Shown: piece after piece, positions 52,860-63,245 of the stretch
Layout of the letters: every line of letters begins with the position of its first letter
Numbering within the stretch: position 1 is the stretch's first letter
NCBI GenBank assembly: GCA_030068145.1
Contig: JAPJBO010000120.1
Coordinates: 248,001-312,000, forward strand
From: Diplonema papillatum
Taxonomy: Eukaryota > Euglenozoa > Diplonemea > Diplonemida > Diplonemidae
DNA length: 64,000 nucleotides
Direction of reading: 5' to 3'
Program-made: the position numbers and the translations under genes
Notes under the pieces: model-generated
Database searches by the model: none
What the model saw: only the letters and a program-made list of their open reading frames with translations
Told to the model about the DNA's origin: nothing

Positions 52860-53466
52860 TTAGAAGTGTTACAGCATCCACCCTCCCTGCGTAGGCATCC
52901 GGCAATTTTTCTTTTGGACGTGAGCCAATGTCTTCTTTTTGTTTTCGTTCGCAAAACTTCGCGGACCGACGCAAAGAGAACACTGTATTGGGCAGCACGT
53001 CAAAACTAGTGTAGCTCATGAATTGCGAGTGTAAAAGCCTTTCAAATTGGACCACGATCTTCATTCGCATAAGGAGCATGGCAGTGGTCCCTTCTGAAGC
53101 AAGCGTACTCTGCTTCAAGGTCGAAGGTAGAAGTCCACACGGATTCCCGACAAGAGGCAGTGCCCTCGTCTTTGGCACAGGCAAATAAGGAAGCCAACAC
53201 AGGACCACCCGTTCCACTCTTCAAACTCTTTTCTCGCCGTTGGGCGTTCACTTGGAATGGAAAGTAACTAAGTGGAAAGTACCGTACAATACGAAGGGCT
53301 CTAGTAGTGGGAACTAACTGGATCTACTTTGCGCCCCTTAGGCGAAGTGCCAACGGCATGGCATTGTGTTGTACAGGACCTGCGTGTAATCTACCAACAG
53401 ACGCAAAACCTCTGCCTGTTTTCAGAGGTGCAACCAGTTGCCCAGCTACGATCCTGTTCGATCAAC
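52860..53466. other. Intergenic
   Basis: No gene is recognised. It probably contains the promoter of the HAUS5-like gene. Confidence 0.35.
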
Positions 53467-55428
53467 TCAGTCGTTGAGAAGGGATCGCTGCAAGTCCGCC
53501 AAGTCTTGTTCGAGCTGTTTGAGTTTGTTCATTGGTTTGGGCAAGGGCAGCCGGCAGAGCAGCCTTTTTCAGCACAAAGCGGTACCACGAAGCGGTATCG
53601 TATCACCCACACAAATAATGTACCTTTGCGTTCCTAACACGAGAACCAAACAGGCAAACAGGAAGAACTACGTGAAGAGTGGCCCAAACCTCGCCCAGCC
53701 CACCAAAAAAGAGTCGTTTCCAGTAGTGGACTACGTTGATATCCGGTCATCTTGAAACCCCACGCTCTCGTTTTTCGCAGAACTTCGTCTTCTTACGGTC
53801 CAGTAGGAATGTGTGCATGCGTCAGTCTCCGTGTAGGGTACAGACAAACTAACCGGTGAAATTATCGTGCAACAGGACATACCCGGAGAAGGTCGGCATT
53901 TAGCGATGGTTTGTTTAAGTCATTTGACGCCGAGGACAAGCTGCTATCGCTCACGTTGGGGTCGCCCTGCGGATAGGTGGCCGTCACAGGCACAGTCGTT
54001 GTGCGAGCGCCAGAGGAGCTATCTCTCTGGGTGGGTGCAGGCGGAGGTGCGGCCCTGGGCAAGGGCTGATGCGACGATGCCGACTGCGCTCCTGTCCTTA
54101 GCCGGCCGAAAACGGCCGCGGATAGCTCCGCAGGGCCTTTCGCATGGCGGCCTGAGGCATCCGGTGGACAATATGCCGCTCTACAGTCTGCTTCGGGACC
54201 ATGCCCGGGCAGGTTCGTGCCGCGCTGGGAATGAGGCGGACTGGAGAGGGGACGGACTTCATTTTGGCCGGCGTGCGAGGGAGTTGCAGCCTGCTGCAAC
54301 GACGGAGAGCGGCGGCGGGTCGATTTCCTCGAAGCGCGCTTTCCTTTTTGCGCGGCGTCCGAGTCATGTTCCACGACGTCGACTCGCCAATCCTTCAGCA
54401 GCTCGTCTTCGAAGCACTTTTGCTCATTTCGGTCGGTGACGAAGTCGGTGGACGACCGCCAGTGTACAGCATCACGGGAGGCGGTGTGAAGCATACGCTG
54501 CAGGTTCTTCCGTAGGCGCACGTTTTCAAGCGTCTTCGCGTTGACCTCTTCCCGGGCGGCACGCAGGGCCTTCGAGAAGTGCTCGAGGAGGATCTTCTGC
54601 TTCTGGAGGCCTTCGGCCATCGTCGTTCTTTCCGACAACGCGCGCTTGTCGTTCGTTTCCTCGGTGAGCCGCACCAGCTTCAACTCATGCTCCGCGTCAT
54701 CGGCCCGCTTCTTGTGAACCAGGATCAACTCGCGGATCTGTTTCGGCCGAGGTTTGAATTTTGCCCCTTGTGCCTAGTGTTGCCATTGAGCAATTTGCGT
54801 ACCTGCTGCCATCCTTAGATATGGTAGCCGTTTCGCACCCCGTCTCCGGAATCGAACCCTAATCCCCGTTACCCGTTACAGCCACGGTAGTCCGCTACAC
54901 TACCGTTGCAGATCTTGAGGCTAAAGATCTTGTTTTGACAGTAGCTACCAGGTGGCCGATGGCGCACCTTTCAAAAAATACTGGCGCACTGTTTAAGACA
55001 CTATAGTGCGAGGACAATACGACGTTACATACCTCGCTGAAGGCGCGACGCTCCGCAACCAGCTCAGGATCAGGTATGGGCACCTGCGAGATTCTATCGA
55101 GCGCTTGGGACAGCGCCTCTTTTTTGGAACGACCCCCGCCGGCTACTTTTGCAGCGGCGGACTGGAGTTCTTCGACAATCTCGTCGCGCACCGCCGCCAG
55201 GCTGATGGCAAGGCTTGTGCAAGCCGACATCTGCTTCCGTGTCTTGAGCACCTTCTTCGTTTTTTCCTTCAGCGTCGCGTACTTACGCTTGGTGAGGCGC
55301 AGCTCGGTTTCCAGCTCACCAATGCGCGCTGCCATGCCCCGCGATGTTGCCTTGCTTTGCTCGTACATGGACTGGTACATTTTGTCTTTGTCGTCGGGCA
55401 CGTGCTTGCCGCACCGACATTTTTGCAT
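53467..55428 (-). CDS. Hypothetical coiled-coil protein, three exons
   Basis: Model: exon one 55428 (ATG) to 55033, exon two 54737 to 53883, exon three 53514 to 53467, all phase 0, 432 residues. Exon one starts MQKCRCGKHVPDDKDKMYQS, with a small Cys/His cluster, then coiled coil (RIGELETELRLTKRKYATL). The join RRAFSE then IRELILVHKKRADDAEHEL continues the helix. The middle is disordered and Pro/Ser-rich. The last exon is inferred: the exon-two end NADLLR is followed by a canonical GTATGT donor, and 53514 gives LEQDLADLQRSLLND and a stop in phase. If that intron is not removed, the protein ends six residues later (VCPVAR) at 53862. Intron one carries a piece of 18S rRNA. No family is recognised. 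Confidence 0.65.
54770..54962 (-). rRNA. Fragment of 18S (SSU) rRNA inside an intron
   Basis: On the minus strand this segment reads like the 5' domain of eukaryotic small-subunit rRNA. It has ggtagtgtagcggactaccg, then ggctgtaacgggtaacgggg, attagggttcgattccggag, gaaacggctaccatatctaa, ggatggcagcaggtacgcaa and attgctcaatgg. These match in order the conserved 18S run ...GGTAGTG..GGACTACC, TAACGGGTAACGG, TTAGGGTTCGATTCCGGAGA, GAAACGGCTACCACATCC, GGCAGCAGGCGCGCAAATTACC. It differs at several invariant positions and has a shortened loop after ccggaga. It therefore looks like a degenerate insert rather than part of a functional rRNA operon. It lies wholly within intron one of the coiled-coil gene, same strand. 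Confidence 0.8.
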
Positions 55429-55482
55429 TCCCCTTCCCCAGCTGCATTCAAAGTAGTTGCATAAGGACTCAATGGGGATCAA

Positions 55483-56701
55483 CGCCGATGATGCTGCCGT
55501 ATTTGGAACAGTTCAGAACCGGAAACCCCTGAACAAGACCAAGAATCAGGCTAAGATGTTCAGGTGTACCTGTCCAGGTTTTCACGGCAATCTGACGGAC
55601 AGCTTCCCCTCCTGCGGTGCATTCCTTTTTTGAAGCACGGAATCACTTGCCACCCCCACAGAAATCCAAACCCGCAGCGTCCGGGTGCCGTGCTCCTTAC
55701 AGGGTACCTTCTCTCCCACAGGACGTATCCCGAACAGGACAAAAAACGAACCGGAACCCCCTGAACACCCCAGGCTTTATACTTGTCAGGATTCTTACTG
55801 GGCCAGGACTATTCCAAACACGCTATATTCTAGAGCTGGTAGATACTTGGCCTGTCTACCGGACTTTTTCCCCTCTCCTTGCTTGCCCAGCTGCTCCGCA
55901 CTAAATGGATGAGGGAAAGAATGATTCCCACTGCAGGAGCAAAAACGGAGCACCATTTGCAACTTAGTTCTTCTAACGGAAAGGACCACCCTGAGCTGAG
56001 AAGCATAAATGTTTGGGCAAGAGAGTCAGGGTAGCCTTCTCCGTTAAAGCTGAAAGGCGCACAACATACGGCAGAGGAGAGTGTTGGTAGCGTTGTTTTG
56101 TCTCGTTTCAAAAAGAGAGGAAGATGAATTGCGGGTCTACCGTCCGTTGTAATGAAGGTCGCACACTGTTTTCCCTTCAAACAAACGATTGCCACGCGCA
56201 GCAAACTGTTTCGTTCGAGATTGGTTGAGGGAGAGAAGACAGGAAGGAAGTAGCGGCTTTTTCACGGTGAACATACCTGAACACGGCGTGATCCAGCCTG
56301 AGGAAGCCAGTACTAAGTGTGTAAGAAGTCTAAAACCCGGTAATGGTGCCAGACCTCATGAGCGTGCTGCTCACACTAACGAGCTTGCAGCGTGAAAAGT
56401 GCTTTTGAACAGCGGACATAGAAAATTCCAGAGCTTCTGAATTCTGCCCTTGAAATGTTGCCACTTGATGGCGCATCTGTCACCTCTCTGCCAGCAAAAT
56501 GGAGGATTTCTATCTTCGAGTGAATTTAGGCCAGAATCAAGTTGAGTCTCAGGTTTCAAAAACAAGGACCCTACTACTGATTCTCCCACGCCGGCTCATT
56601 TGGACACACGCACGCATGCAGCGTCGGAACTGCAATACGGAGCGCGAAATGTTCGCATCCCATAGAGAAGTCAGCAGTGCTTGGTCCACCGCGCCCGCTA
56701 T
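55483..56701. other. Intergenic
   Basis: No supported feature. Short plus-strand frames at 55564-55912 lack domains. Confidence 0.35.
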
Positions 56702-59311
56702 TTAATGATGACGGTACGGCAGCTGGACGCGCTCAAGAGCAGCCATCCAAGTAACATCCAACGGGCGGTCAAGCAAAAACACCATTGCCTCTGACAGCAC
56801 AGCATTGACAGTTGGGAATGATACCACATGAGCCCCCGGATCGACGTCCAGCACAGCCGCGCTTTCGTGCGGAAGATGCAGCAAAACAACTCGCCTCAAG
56901 GCAATGGCAGCATCGTCCGGAGAGAGCTCCAGCAGGCACGAGGTGATGGCGGCTGAGCCGACAAATTGCTCGCACCGGCTTCGGGTCGATCGCGCGTTGC
57001 CGAACGCGAACGCGCGGGACTGCGGGGCGAAGTTCTTGAACGCGGTGACCACCAAATCGCTGCCGTCTGGATGCTGCGAGACGACCAGCACGGGATCCCG
57101 CATGCCGCGGCTTCGAAGAACCAGTTCGACGACCGAAATCACGCACAGCGACCCAGCCCGCATCGTCCCGAGCGTCGCCTCCATGAACACCTCTGCTTGC
57201 GCATTGAAACGCTGCGATGCACACGGCTCTTCGACCAAAAAGCACACCGACGCGTCCTCCAGCGACACTCGCCAACGGCGTGAGAAACAGTGCAGTGCCT
57301 CGAGAATGAACGTTTTGAGCCCGGTTGCGGGTCCCTCGTAGGCGGAGGCGTGCGTGATTCTGTCTTTTCCTGCGTTGTGCAGGAAGGCAGATACAACGTA
57401 TTTACTGGCTGATTCGCGCACGTGCACGACGAGGAGCCACGGGAGAGAGACGGTGAGACGGTCAGGTGCACTGTGCAACGGCTGCCGAATCTGCGGTTTT
57501 GACACCGTCGCTCGGTGGAAAGAGGACGGGACGGCACCACCTGGATGCTCGTGCGTCATCTTCGGCTGCATTTTGGCAGCGCTGCTGCGTGTGTGGCCCC
57601 CGGGCCGCCAAATGGGCTCGGGGGGCGGCCGTACTAAGCAACGGCCAGCGTCTCTCGTCTCATGATTATGCCTCCGTGTACCTCCCCTTACTGTCGTTCT
57701 CCTTGTTTCAGGCCGACGACGTTGGCCTCTGTCTTGGCCTGAATCCGCGGCAAACTCTGTACTGTCACATGGCAACCTGGCGGTCTCTGAAAAGTATGGA
57801 GCCTCATCCTTCTCCGCAGTCTTCGCCTGGTCCCGCATGTGCCTGGCTGTGTCCTTTTTCTGATGATCGGCACCTTTACCAGGGTGCAGTGTCAACGGGC
57901 TGTCAACTTCCCTTTCAACACTGGTGTGCGTCTCGCCGTGATATGCTTCTCCTTTAGGCTCAACACGGATGCCAGGACGCACCTGACTCAGGTCCAACAC
58001 GCGCCTCACCGCTGCGTTCTCATCCTGACACCTGGCTCTAGGGACTTCACTAAACCTGTCGGCTCCCGTGTGTCGTACAAACGAGCCGTCAACCTCGGTT
58101 TCAACACTGGTGTGCGTCTCGCCGTGATATGCTTCTCCTTCACGCACAATACGGATGCCAGGCCGTACCTGACTCAGGTTCAACACGTGCCTCGCCGCTG
58201 CGTTCTCATCCTGACACCCGGCTCTAGAGACCTGGTGGGCTTCACTGAATCTGTTGGCCCCTGTGTGTCGTATAAACAAGCCGTCAACTTCGCTTTCGAC
58301 GCTGACATGCGTCTCGCCGTGATGTACTTCTCCTTCGGGCGCAATACGTATGCCAGGGCGTGCATGACTCAGGCCCCGCACGTGCCCCGCGGCCGTGTTC
58401 TCATCCTGACACCCGGCTCTACGGACTTTATTTAACCTATCGGCCTCCGTGTGTCGTACAAACGAGCCGTCAACTTTGTTTTCAACACTAATGTGCGTCT
58501 CGCTGTGGTATGCTTCTCCTTCACGCGCAATACGGATGCCAGGATGTGCCCGACTCGGGTCCAACACGTGCCTCGCCACTGTATTCTCATCCTGACACCC
58601 GGCTCCGGGGACCCGGTGGCCTTCACTAAACCTGTCGGCCCCCGTGTGTCGCACAAACGATCTGTCAACTTCGTGTTCGACACTGGTGTGCGTCTCGCCG
58701 TATTTTGCTTCTCCTTCACGTGCAATACGTTTGCCAGGACGTGCATGACTCAAGCCCCGCACGTTGGTCGTGGCTGTGTTCACATCCTGACGCCCGGCTT
58801 TATCAGACGCTACAAACGAGCCGTCAACTTTGGTTTCAACACTATTGTGCGTTTCACCGTGATATGCTTCTCCTTCATGCACAATACGTATGCCAGGATG
58901 TGCCCGACTCGGGTCCAACACGTGCCTCGCCGCTGTATTCTCATCCTGACACCCGGCTCCGGGGACCCGGTGGCCTTCACTAAACCTGTCGGCCCCCGTG
59001 TGTCGCACAAACGGAGATCCGTCAATTTTGTGCTCAACACCGGTCTGCGTCTCGCCGTGATATGCTTCTTCTTCACGTGCAGAATGTATGCCAGGACGTG
59101 CATGACTCAGGCCCCGCACGTGCCTCGTGGCTGTGTTCGCATCTTGACGCCCAGCTCCAGGGACCCGGTGGTGTTCACCTAACCCGTCGGCCTTCGTGTG
59201 TCGTTTAAACAAGCCGCCAGCTTCTTCATCAACATCAGTGTGCGTCTTGCTATGATTTGCTTCTCCCCCACGCGCAATACCGATACCGAATCGCGAGGTA
59301 TCCGTGCGCAT
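56702..59311 (-). CDS. Large protein with eight ~60-residue tandem repeats and a globular C-terminus
   Basis: One continuous open frame; the first ATG (59309-59311) gives 869 residues, and the frame is open about 27 codons further upstream. Residues about 10-490 consist of eight units with consensus RPGIRI..EGEAYHGETHTS, then VE.EVDGSFVRHTGADRFSE, then AGCQDENTAARHVLD; units three and five to eight are the most alike. The repeats are polar and charged, His-rich, with one Cys per unit. After a basic linker, residues about 640-869 look like a folded domain (LPWLLVVHVRESASKYVVSA, FILEALHCFSRRWRVSLEDA, AGSLCVISVVELVLRSRGM), which I cannot assign. The repeat DNA unit is about 180 bp, so unit gain and loss by recombination is likely. 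No signal peptide or membrane span is visible. Confidence 0.7.
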   Translation of the reverse strand: MRTDTSRFGIGIARGGEANHSKTHTDVDEEAGGLFKRHTKADGLGEHHRVPGAGRQDANTATRHVRGLSHARPGIHSAREEEAYHGETQTGVEHKIDGSPFVRHTGADRFSEGHRVPGAGCQDENTAARHVLDPSRAHPGIRIVHEGEAYHGETHNSVETKVDGSFVASDKAGRQDVNTATTNVRGLSHARPGKRIAREGEAKYGETHTSVEHEVDRSFVRHTGADRFSEGHRVPGAGCQDENTVARHVLDPSRAHPGIRIAREGEAYHSETHISVENKVDGSFVRHTEADRLNKVRRAGCQDENTAAGHVRGLSHARPGIRIAPEGEVHHGETHVSVESEVDGLFIRHTGANRFSEAHQVSRAGCQDENAAARHVLNLSQVRPGIRIVREGEAYHGETHTSVETEVDGSFVRHTGADRFSEVPRARCQDENAAVRRVLDLSQVRPGIRVEPKGEAYHGETHTSVEREVDSPLTLHPGKGADHQKKDTARHMRDQAKTAEKDEAPYFSETARLPCDSTEFAADSGQDRGQRRRPETRRTTVRGGTRRHNHETRDAGRCLVRPPPEPIWRPGGHTRSSAAKMQPKMTHEHPGGAVPSSFHRATVSKPQIRQPLHSAPDRLTVSLPWLLVVHVRESASKYVVSAFLHNAGKDRITHASAYEGPATGLKTFILEALHCFSRRWRVSLEDASVCFLVEEPCASQRFNAQAEVFMEATLGTMRAGSLCVISVVELVLRSRGMRDPVLVVSQHPDGSDLVVTAFKNFAPQSRAFAFGNARSTRSRCEQFVGSAAITSCLLELSPDDAAIALRRVVLLHLPHESAAVLDVDPGAHVVSFPTVNAVLSEAMVFLLDRPLDVTWMAALERVQLPYRHH

Positions 59312-59392
59312 CGTTCGGGGATTATCCTGCGTTCGGTGAAGGGCAGTAAACAACAAATCCTGGGGTGTTTTCAGTAGTTTTTCTATGCACAC

Positions 59393-59825
59393 ATTGGGTT
59401 ACCGGGTGCAAAAGCGCCACTAGTCGAACAAATGAATTTGAGGGAGAGCCCAAGCCTGTGCGGCTCCATTCCGCCCCATTTCCTTCCTGCTAAGCAGCTG
59501 CCTGCAGAGTAGTCGCCAGGTTGCCAAGCGGGCAAATACACTTTTCCACCTGCCAACGGCCACTCGTGGCACCCTGGAAAACTACTCGTGCAGAAAACTA
59601 CTTTTTTTCGCGAATAAAGAGCTATTTACACACCGGCGTTGTTGGGAGAGGGCTGTGCAACGACACGTGGAGCGCTGGAGAAACGGATATGCATTCATCT
59701 GGAGATTCTCGCTCAAGCGAAGTTTCCTGCGATTCTGACACGTCTGCTCGCCAACCGGGGACCACCACACTTCGCTGCGAGGCTGAAGCTGATCTGAGTG
59801 AGAGGCGTTAAGATGGCACGTATAC
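59393..59825. other. Intergenic
   Basis: Upstream of the repeat protein; no feature is supported. Confidence 0.35.
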
Positions 59826-60343
59826 CACTCATTCCACGAAAAAGTGCCACAGATTTCGGCTTTTTTCGGACTTCTGCCGAAACTTTCCATCTGCAGGTCC
59901 AAAAATGGCCGGTTTCGAGATTTTGAGGACACGATTGAATCCATTGAGGACTATCTGGCTTTTCATTGTCCCAGGACGGTATTTCTGCCCTCTGGGAGAT
60001 TCTTTCGCCCGGTTTGCGAAGAATTCAAAATGAGTCCAAAATGTGCTCGGTAGTGCGCAAAAGAATTCTCCGCCATTTTCTTTACCACGGTCCAGATGGA
60101 TTTTAGGTTCGGTGGTTCGATTCCCGTCGGAAATCGTTTTTTGAGGTTTTGAAACAGCCCCAAAACCGACCTTTTGTCCATCTGCACACCAGATTTTGGT
60201 CGCCACGCGAGCTGATTGCTTGCCCATAATTGCCAGGGATAGCTCTTTTTATCCATCCAAAAAAATCCAATTTCCAAAATTTTGACCCAAAACGGGCTGC
60301 TTTTCAGACGGAAAATCTGTGACACTTTTTCGTGGAATGAGTG
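59826..60343. mobile_element. 518-bp MITE with ~30-bp TIRs
   Basis: The left end cactcattccacgaaaaagt and the matching right end (atttttcgtggaatgagtg type) are inverted repeats that continue through g(c/t)cacagattt. They are bordered by atac on both sides (59822-59825 and 60344-60347), a possible target duplication. The interior is non-coding with ttttcgg/ccgaaa words. Confidence 0.8.
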
Positions 60344-60512
60344 ATACATAACTATATTACAGCGTTAGCCCGTATCCAAAGAGGTTCAAAACGCCAGTAG
60401 CGAGGTGGACGTGTGGCCCGTCTGCTAGGCGTTAACACATTTCACATTTCACTTCACGGGTGGAGACACCCCACTCCACCCGTGAAGTGTGTCCGCCAAG
60501 TCACCCTGGCGA

Positions 60513-61586
60513 CTAGCAGTTGCTGGCAGTAAACCTTTGCAAAAGGGCACCCAACCATGAAAACATGTAGACGCTTCCGAACAGCAGCTGATGAAAAACG
60601 TGTCGATCCGCAAAAAAACGATAAAGACCGAACCTTGTCCGGCGAACTTCGTTGGCCACGTCCGGAGATATGTTGATGAAAATCTTCTGCGGGTGCATCG
60701 GAGAGTTCACGCCGCAAATTTTATCGCACATGTTTTGAAGCAAGTCGAGCACCAGCCGCTGATGCTTGCCGGTGGAGGACCGTTTCCGACCGGGGTTCTG
60801 TTGTGAGATTTCGGTACTATCACGACGGCTACCGTTTGCTGCCGTTCCATTGGCTGCCTGCTTATTGCACTCGCCGTCGACTTCTTGCTGCAGGATCTGC
60901 TGCCTCCTCTGCCCCAGGAGCTCCCACTGCTGTTGCTGCTCCAGTTGGCCCTCCATGCCGCGCCGTTTCTCATAGCGCAGCCTAAATTCCTCCCGTGCGG
61001 CGTCCTGCTCTTTGACCTTCTCTTCGAGACGCCTGCGCTCAGTCTCCCCCATTTCTCGTTGCGCCTGCAGAAGCGCGAGCTGCTCCGCGTTGCGTTGGCG
61101 TGCACGTTCGCCTTCTTGCCCGAGCGTCTTCTCGCGCCTGGTCTCGGCACTGCGAGCGCGGTACGCTTGCCACTTAGCGAAGGCGCGTAGAAGGACGAAG
61201 CGGTCTGCCTGGCGTGCAAGCGTTGAAAGGACCTGCGTCTTCAAATGGTCAAGTTTGCTGTGGGCGGCTCGCTCGAGCGCGGTGAGGCGGGTCTCTTCGC
61301 GTTCCGTAGCTTTGCGCAGTTGTTCAGCACGGCTATGGAGGTCGGCTTCTTTTGCCGACAGCGCGTGCTCCGCCGCATTGACTGCGTCTCCGCTGGCACC
61401 GGTGCTACCGTCGCGGGAGCGCAATCGATTCGGGTTACCGCTCATCAACTTGCTGCGGACGTTCACACGAACCCTTCTCGCGTCGTTCAACGTGCCGAGT
61501 GACCGCAGCTCCTTCAACACGAGACCTTCGATTTGCTTCAGCGATACAGATGGGGGCAAAGTAGCTGGTGATGTGTCATCGCCCAT
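60513..61586 (-). CDS. Hypothetical coiled-coil protein
   Basis: A single exon; ATG at 61584-61586, 357 residues, stop at 60513. The N-terminal segment (about 10-50, SLKQIEGLVLKELRSLGTLN then DARRVRVNVRSKLM) has the size and pattern of the LisH-like head seen in FOP/OFD1-type centrosomal proteins, a suggestion only. Residues about 75-245 form a long charged coiled coil (EREETRLTALERAAHSKLD, RRRLEEKVKEQDAAREEFR), then a linker. A more hydrophobic C-terminus follows, with RRTRFGLYRFFADRHVF and a possible membrane-associated helix LLFGSVYMFSWLGALLQRF. Confidence 0.6.
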   Translation of the reverse strand: MGDDTSPATLPPSVSLKQIEGLVLKELRSLGTLNDARRVRVNVRSKLMSGNPNRLRSRDGSTGASGDAVNAAEHALSAKEADLHSRAEQLRKATEREETRLTALERAAHSKLDHLKTQVLSTLARQADRFVLLRAFAKWQAYRARSAETRREKTLGQEGERARQRNAEQLALLQAQREMGETERRRLEEKVKEQDAAREEFRLRYEKRRGMEGQLEQQQQWELLGQRRQQILQQEVDGECNKQAANGTAANGSRRDSTEISQQNPGRKRSSTGKHQRLVLDLLQNMCDKICGVNSPMHPQKIFINISPDVANEVRRTRFGLYRFFADRHVFHQLLFGSVYMFSWLGALLQRFTASNC

Positions 61587-62558
61587 GGTCTCTTTTTCGT
61601 CTACGGATGTCAAGGTCTTTCCTTTTTTTAAAACCTGCAGGTGGATGCTGCTTATCTTACGCGCACAACTCCGCGCACCCCGATTTTTCTAGAATTCTTT
61701 CGCATAGTAAGCTTTGGCCGTTGCGGATTCTTATTCGACACCACTCCCACTTCTCTTGTTTTGGGGACGCAAAATGCATACGCCAATCGTCGAAAGCTCA
61801 CAAGCGGCTCGTCTGACCCAAAAGCATAGGACAGAAAAGGTGGCATTTTTAGGGGTTGGCATCGACACGGACACATCGGGCTAGGCAGATGTGGGGGCAG
61901 CTTCGTTACGTGGGTAAGGTGCGATCGAAGCGACAGACATATGGGCCTGTCGGCAGGAAGTTAGCGATAGCAGACTTCTCTTCGGCGAGGCGAGCAGTGC
62001 TGTCAACCTGCTTTTGCCGCTCGTGTAAACCACCAACATTCGTTGCTTTGCCGGGCACTGTGTTTTCAAGCAGCGCACCTTCTACTCGTAGTGCTTGCGC
62101 GCACCGGAGACAAGCAGTACGCGGGGCAAGAAGCGGCCGACACGACGCGTGCAAAGAGGTAGCCTGTAGCAACTAGCGTAGTCTATTGTCACAGATTGTT
62201 GCTGCATGATAAGTTTAAAGTACTGCTAATACTCAACTGAAGGAACTCGCAGGATTGGGTCGTCTTGGCTTTTATTTTGTAGGGGAATTGCGCACTTCGC
62301 AGCCCCTTCATGCCCGATCGGCATGCCTGACTGTTGCAACGCTGACGCCAAAAAAACAGACCCGCGCTGTCACATTGCGACAACAGGACAAAGCCGGTTG
62401 GACGCTCTTTTTGCCATCAGCTCGAAGCACAACCAACAAGGTGCAGAGTTCTCATGATTCGGCCGCCCGCAGAGCGAAAGGTGCATCAACAAGCACCTCG
62501 AAGAGCTGGCGAACAAGCTTTGCTACCGGCAAGGAGCTGGCCATTAGCAGATGCACAT
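61587..62558. other. Intergenic; one possible exon
   Basis: On the minus strand 61906-62163 is open from an acceptor-like ttgctacag to a stop and encodes a partly helical peptide (HERQKQVDSTARLAEEKSA, then NFLPTGPYVCRFDRTLPT). No ATG or partner exon was found, so it is noted only as a possible terminal exon. Confidence 0.3.
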
Positions 62559-63245
62559 TTAACGCAGACCCGAAGATGAAGACGTCCACAGCAGCGGTTT
62601 ATCTGCTTCAATCGAAACCTCTGTTGCCTCTGGGTGCAGCTCGTTGGACGATGTCCAGGCATCGGCTCCAGCGTAGCTGAGTGTGTTGCCATCGAGCTCC
62701 CACTTCAAACCCTTTGTCGTCACTTTGGTTGGGCCGAGGAGAGGAAGAAGGCCGACCGAACAGTCGAAGCCGTCCGGCCGCTGCACCCGCGAGAGCCCTG
62801 CTGGGATAGGTATGATGACGCTCTGCTCGCCGAAGAGCATCGGCCTGCACTGTAAAGAGTTGAGAGCCACCCTGAAGTTCATCTGCTCGTGGTCCGGGCG
62901 TCCGCCGAGAGCGAGGCCCGTGACCAAGTCCCCCGAGTATGCCAGCTCCCGTGCGATGAAATTCAAGCATTTCTCAAAGTCCGTGCTGCCCTGATCGGGC
63001 ACCTCGACGGCCACGCAGTCCGGCTTCATATCACGCAGTGAGTCCAGGTCTCCGACGACGTGTGTTGGCTTCAACAGCCGCCCGTCTTGCTTGACCTTCC
63101 AATAAGCTCCGTCGGCACACACACGCGACTCAGCCGCGTTCCACATCTTTACAACGTAGTCATTCATCCCGAACCCGTTCAACATCAGCGCCACGCGCAT
63201 TTTCCCTTGCGGGAGACCGAGGAGCTTCACGCCTTGTTGAGTCAT
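62559..63245 (-). CDS. TPK: Thiamine pyrophosphokinase
   Basis: A single exon, 228 residues, ATG at 63243-63245. Reaction: thiamine + ATP to thiamine diphosphate + AMP. Family hallmarks in order: ALMLNGFGMNDYVVKMWNAA (start of the catalytic fold), VCADGAYWKV, THVVGDLDS, VEVPDQGSTDFEKCLNF (GDLDS and DQ.STDxxK bind ATP/Mg), GLALGGRPDHEQMNF (GGRxDH). In the C-terminal thiamine-binding part: VGLLPLLGPTKVTTKGLKW, LSYAGADAWTSSNEL, VSIEADKPLLWTSS. The length fits the eukaryotic single-domain enzyme (about 220-260). A second ATG at residue 16 (MRVALMLNG) is an equally possible start. Cytosolic; no targeting signal seen. Confidence 0.95.
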   Translation of the reverse strand: MTQQGVKLLGLPQGKMRVALMLNGFGMNDYVVKMWNAAESRVCADGAYWKVKQDGRLLKPTHVVGDLDSLRDMKPDCVAVEVPDQGSTDFEKCLNFIARELAYSGDLVTGLALGGRPDHEQMNFRVALNSLQCRPMLFGEQSVIIPIPAGLSRVQRPDGFDCSVGLLPLLGPTKVTTKGLKWELDGNTLSYAGADAWTSSNELHPEATEVSIEADKPLLWTSSSSGLR

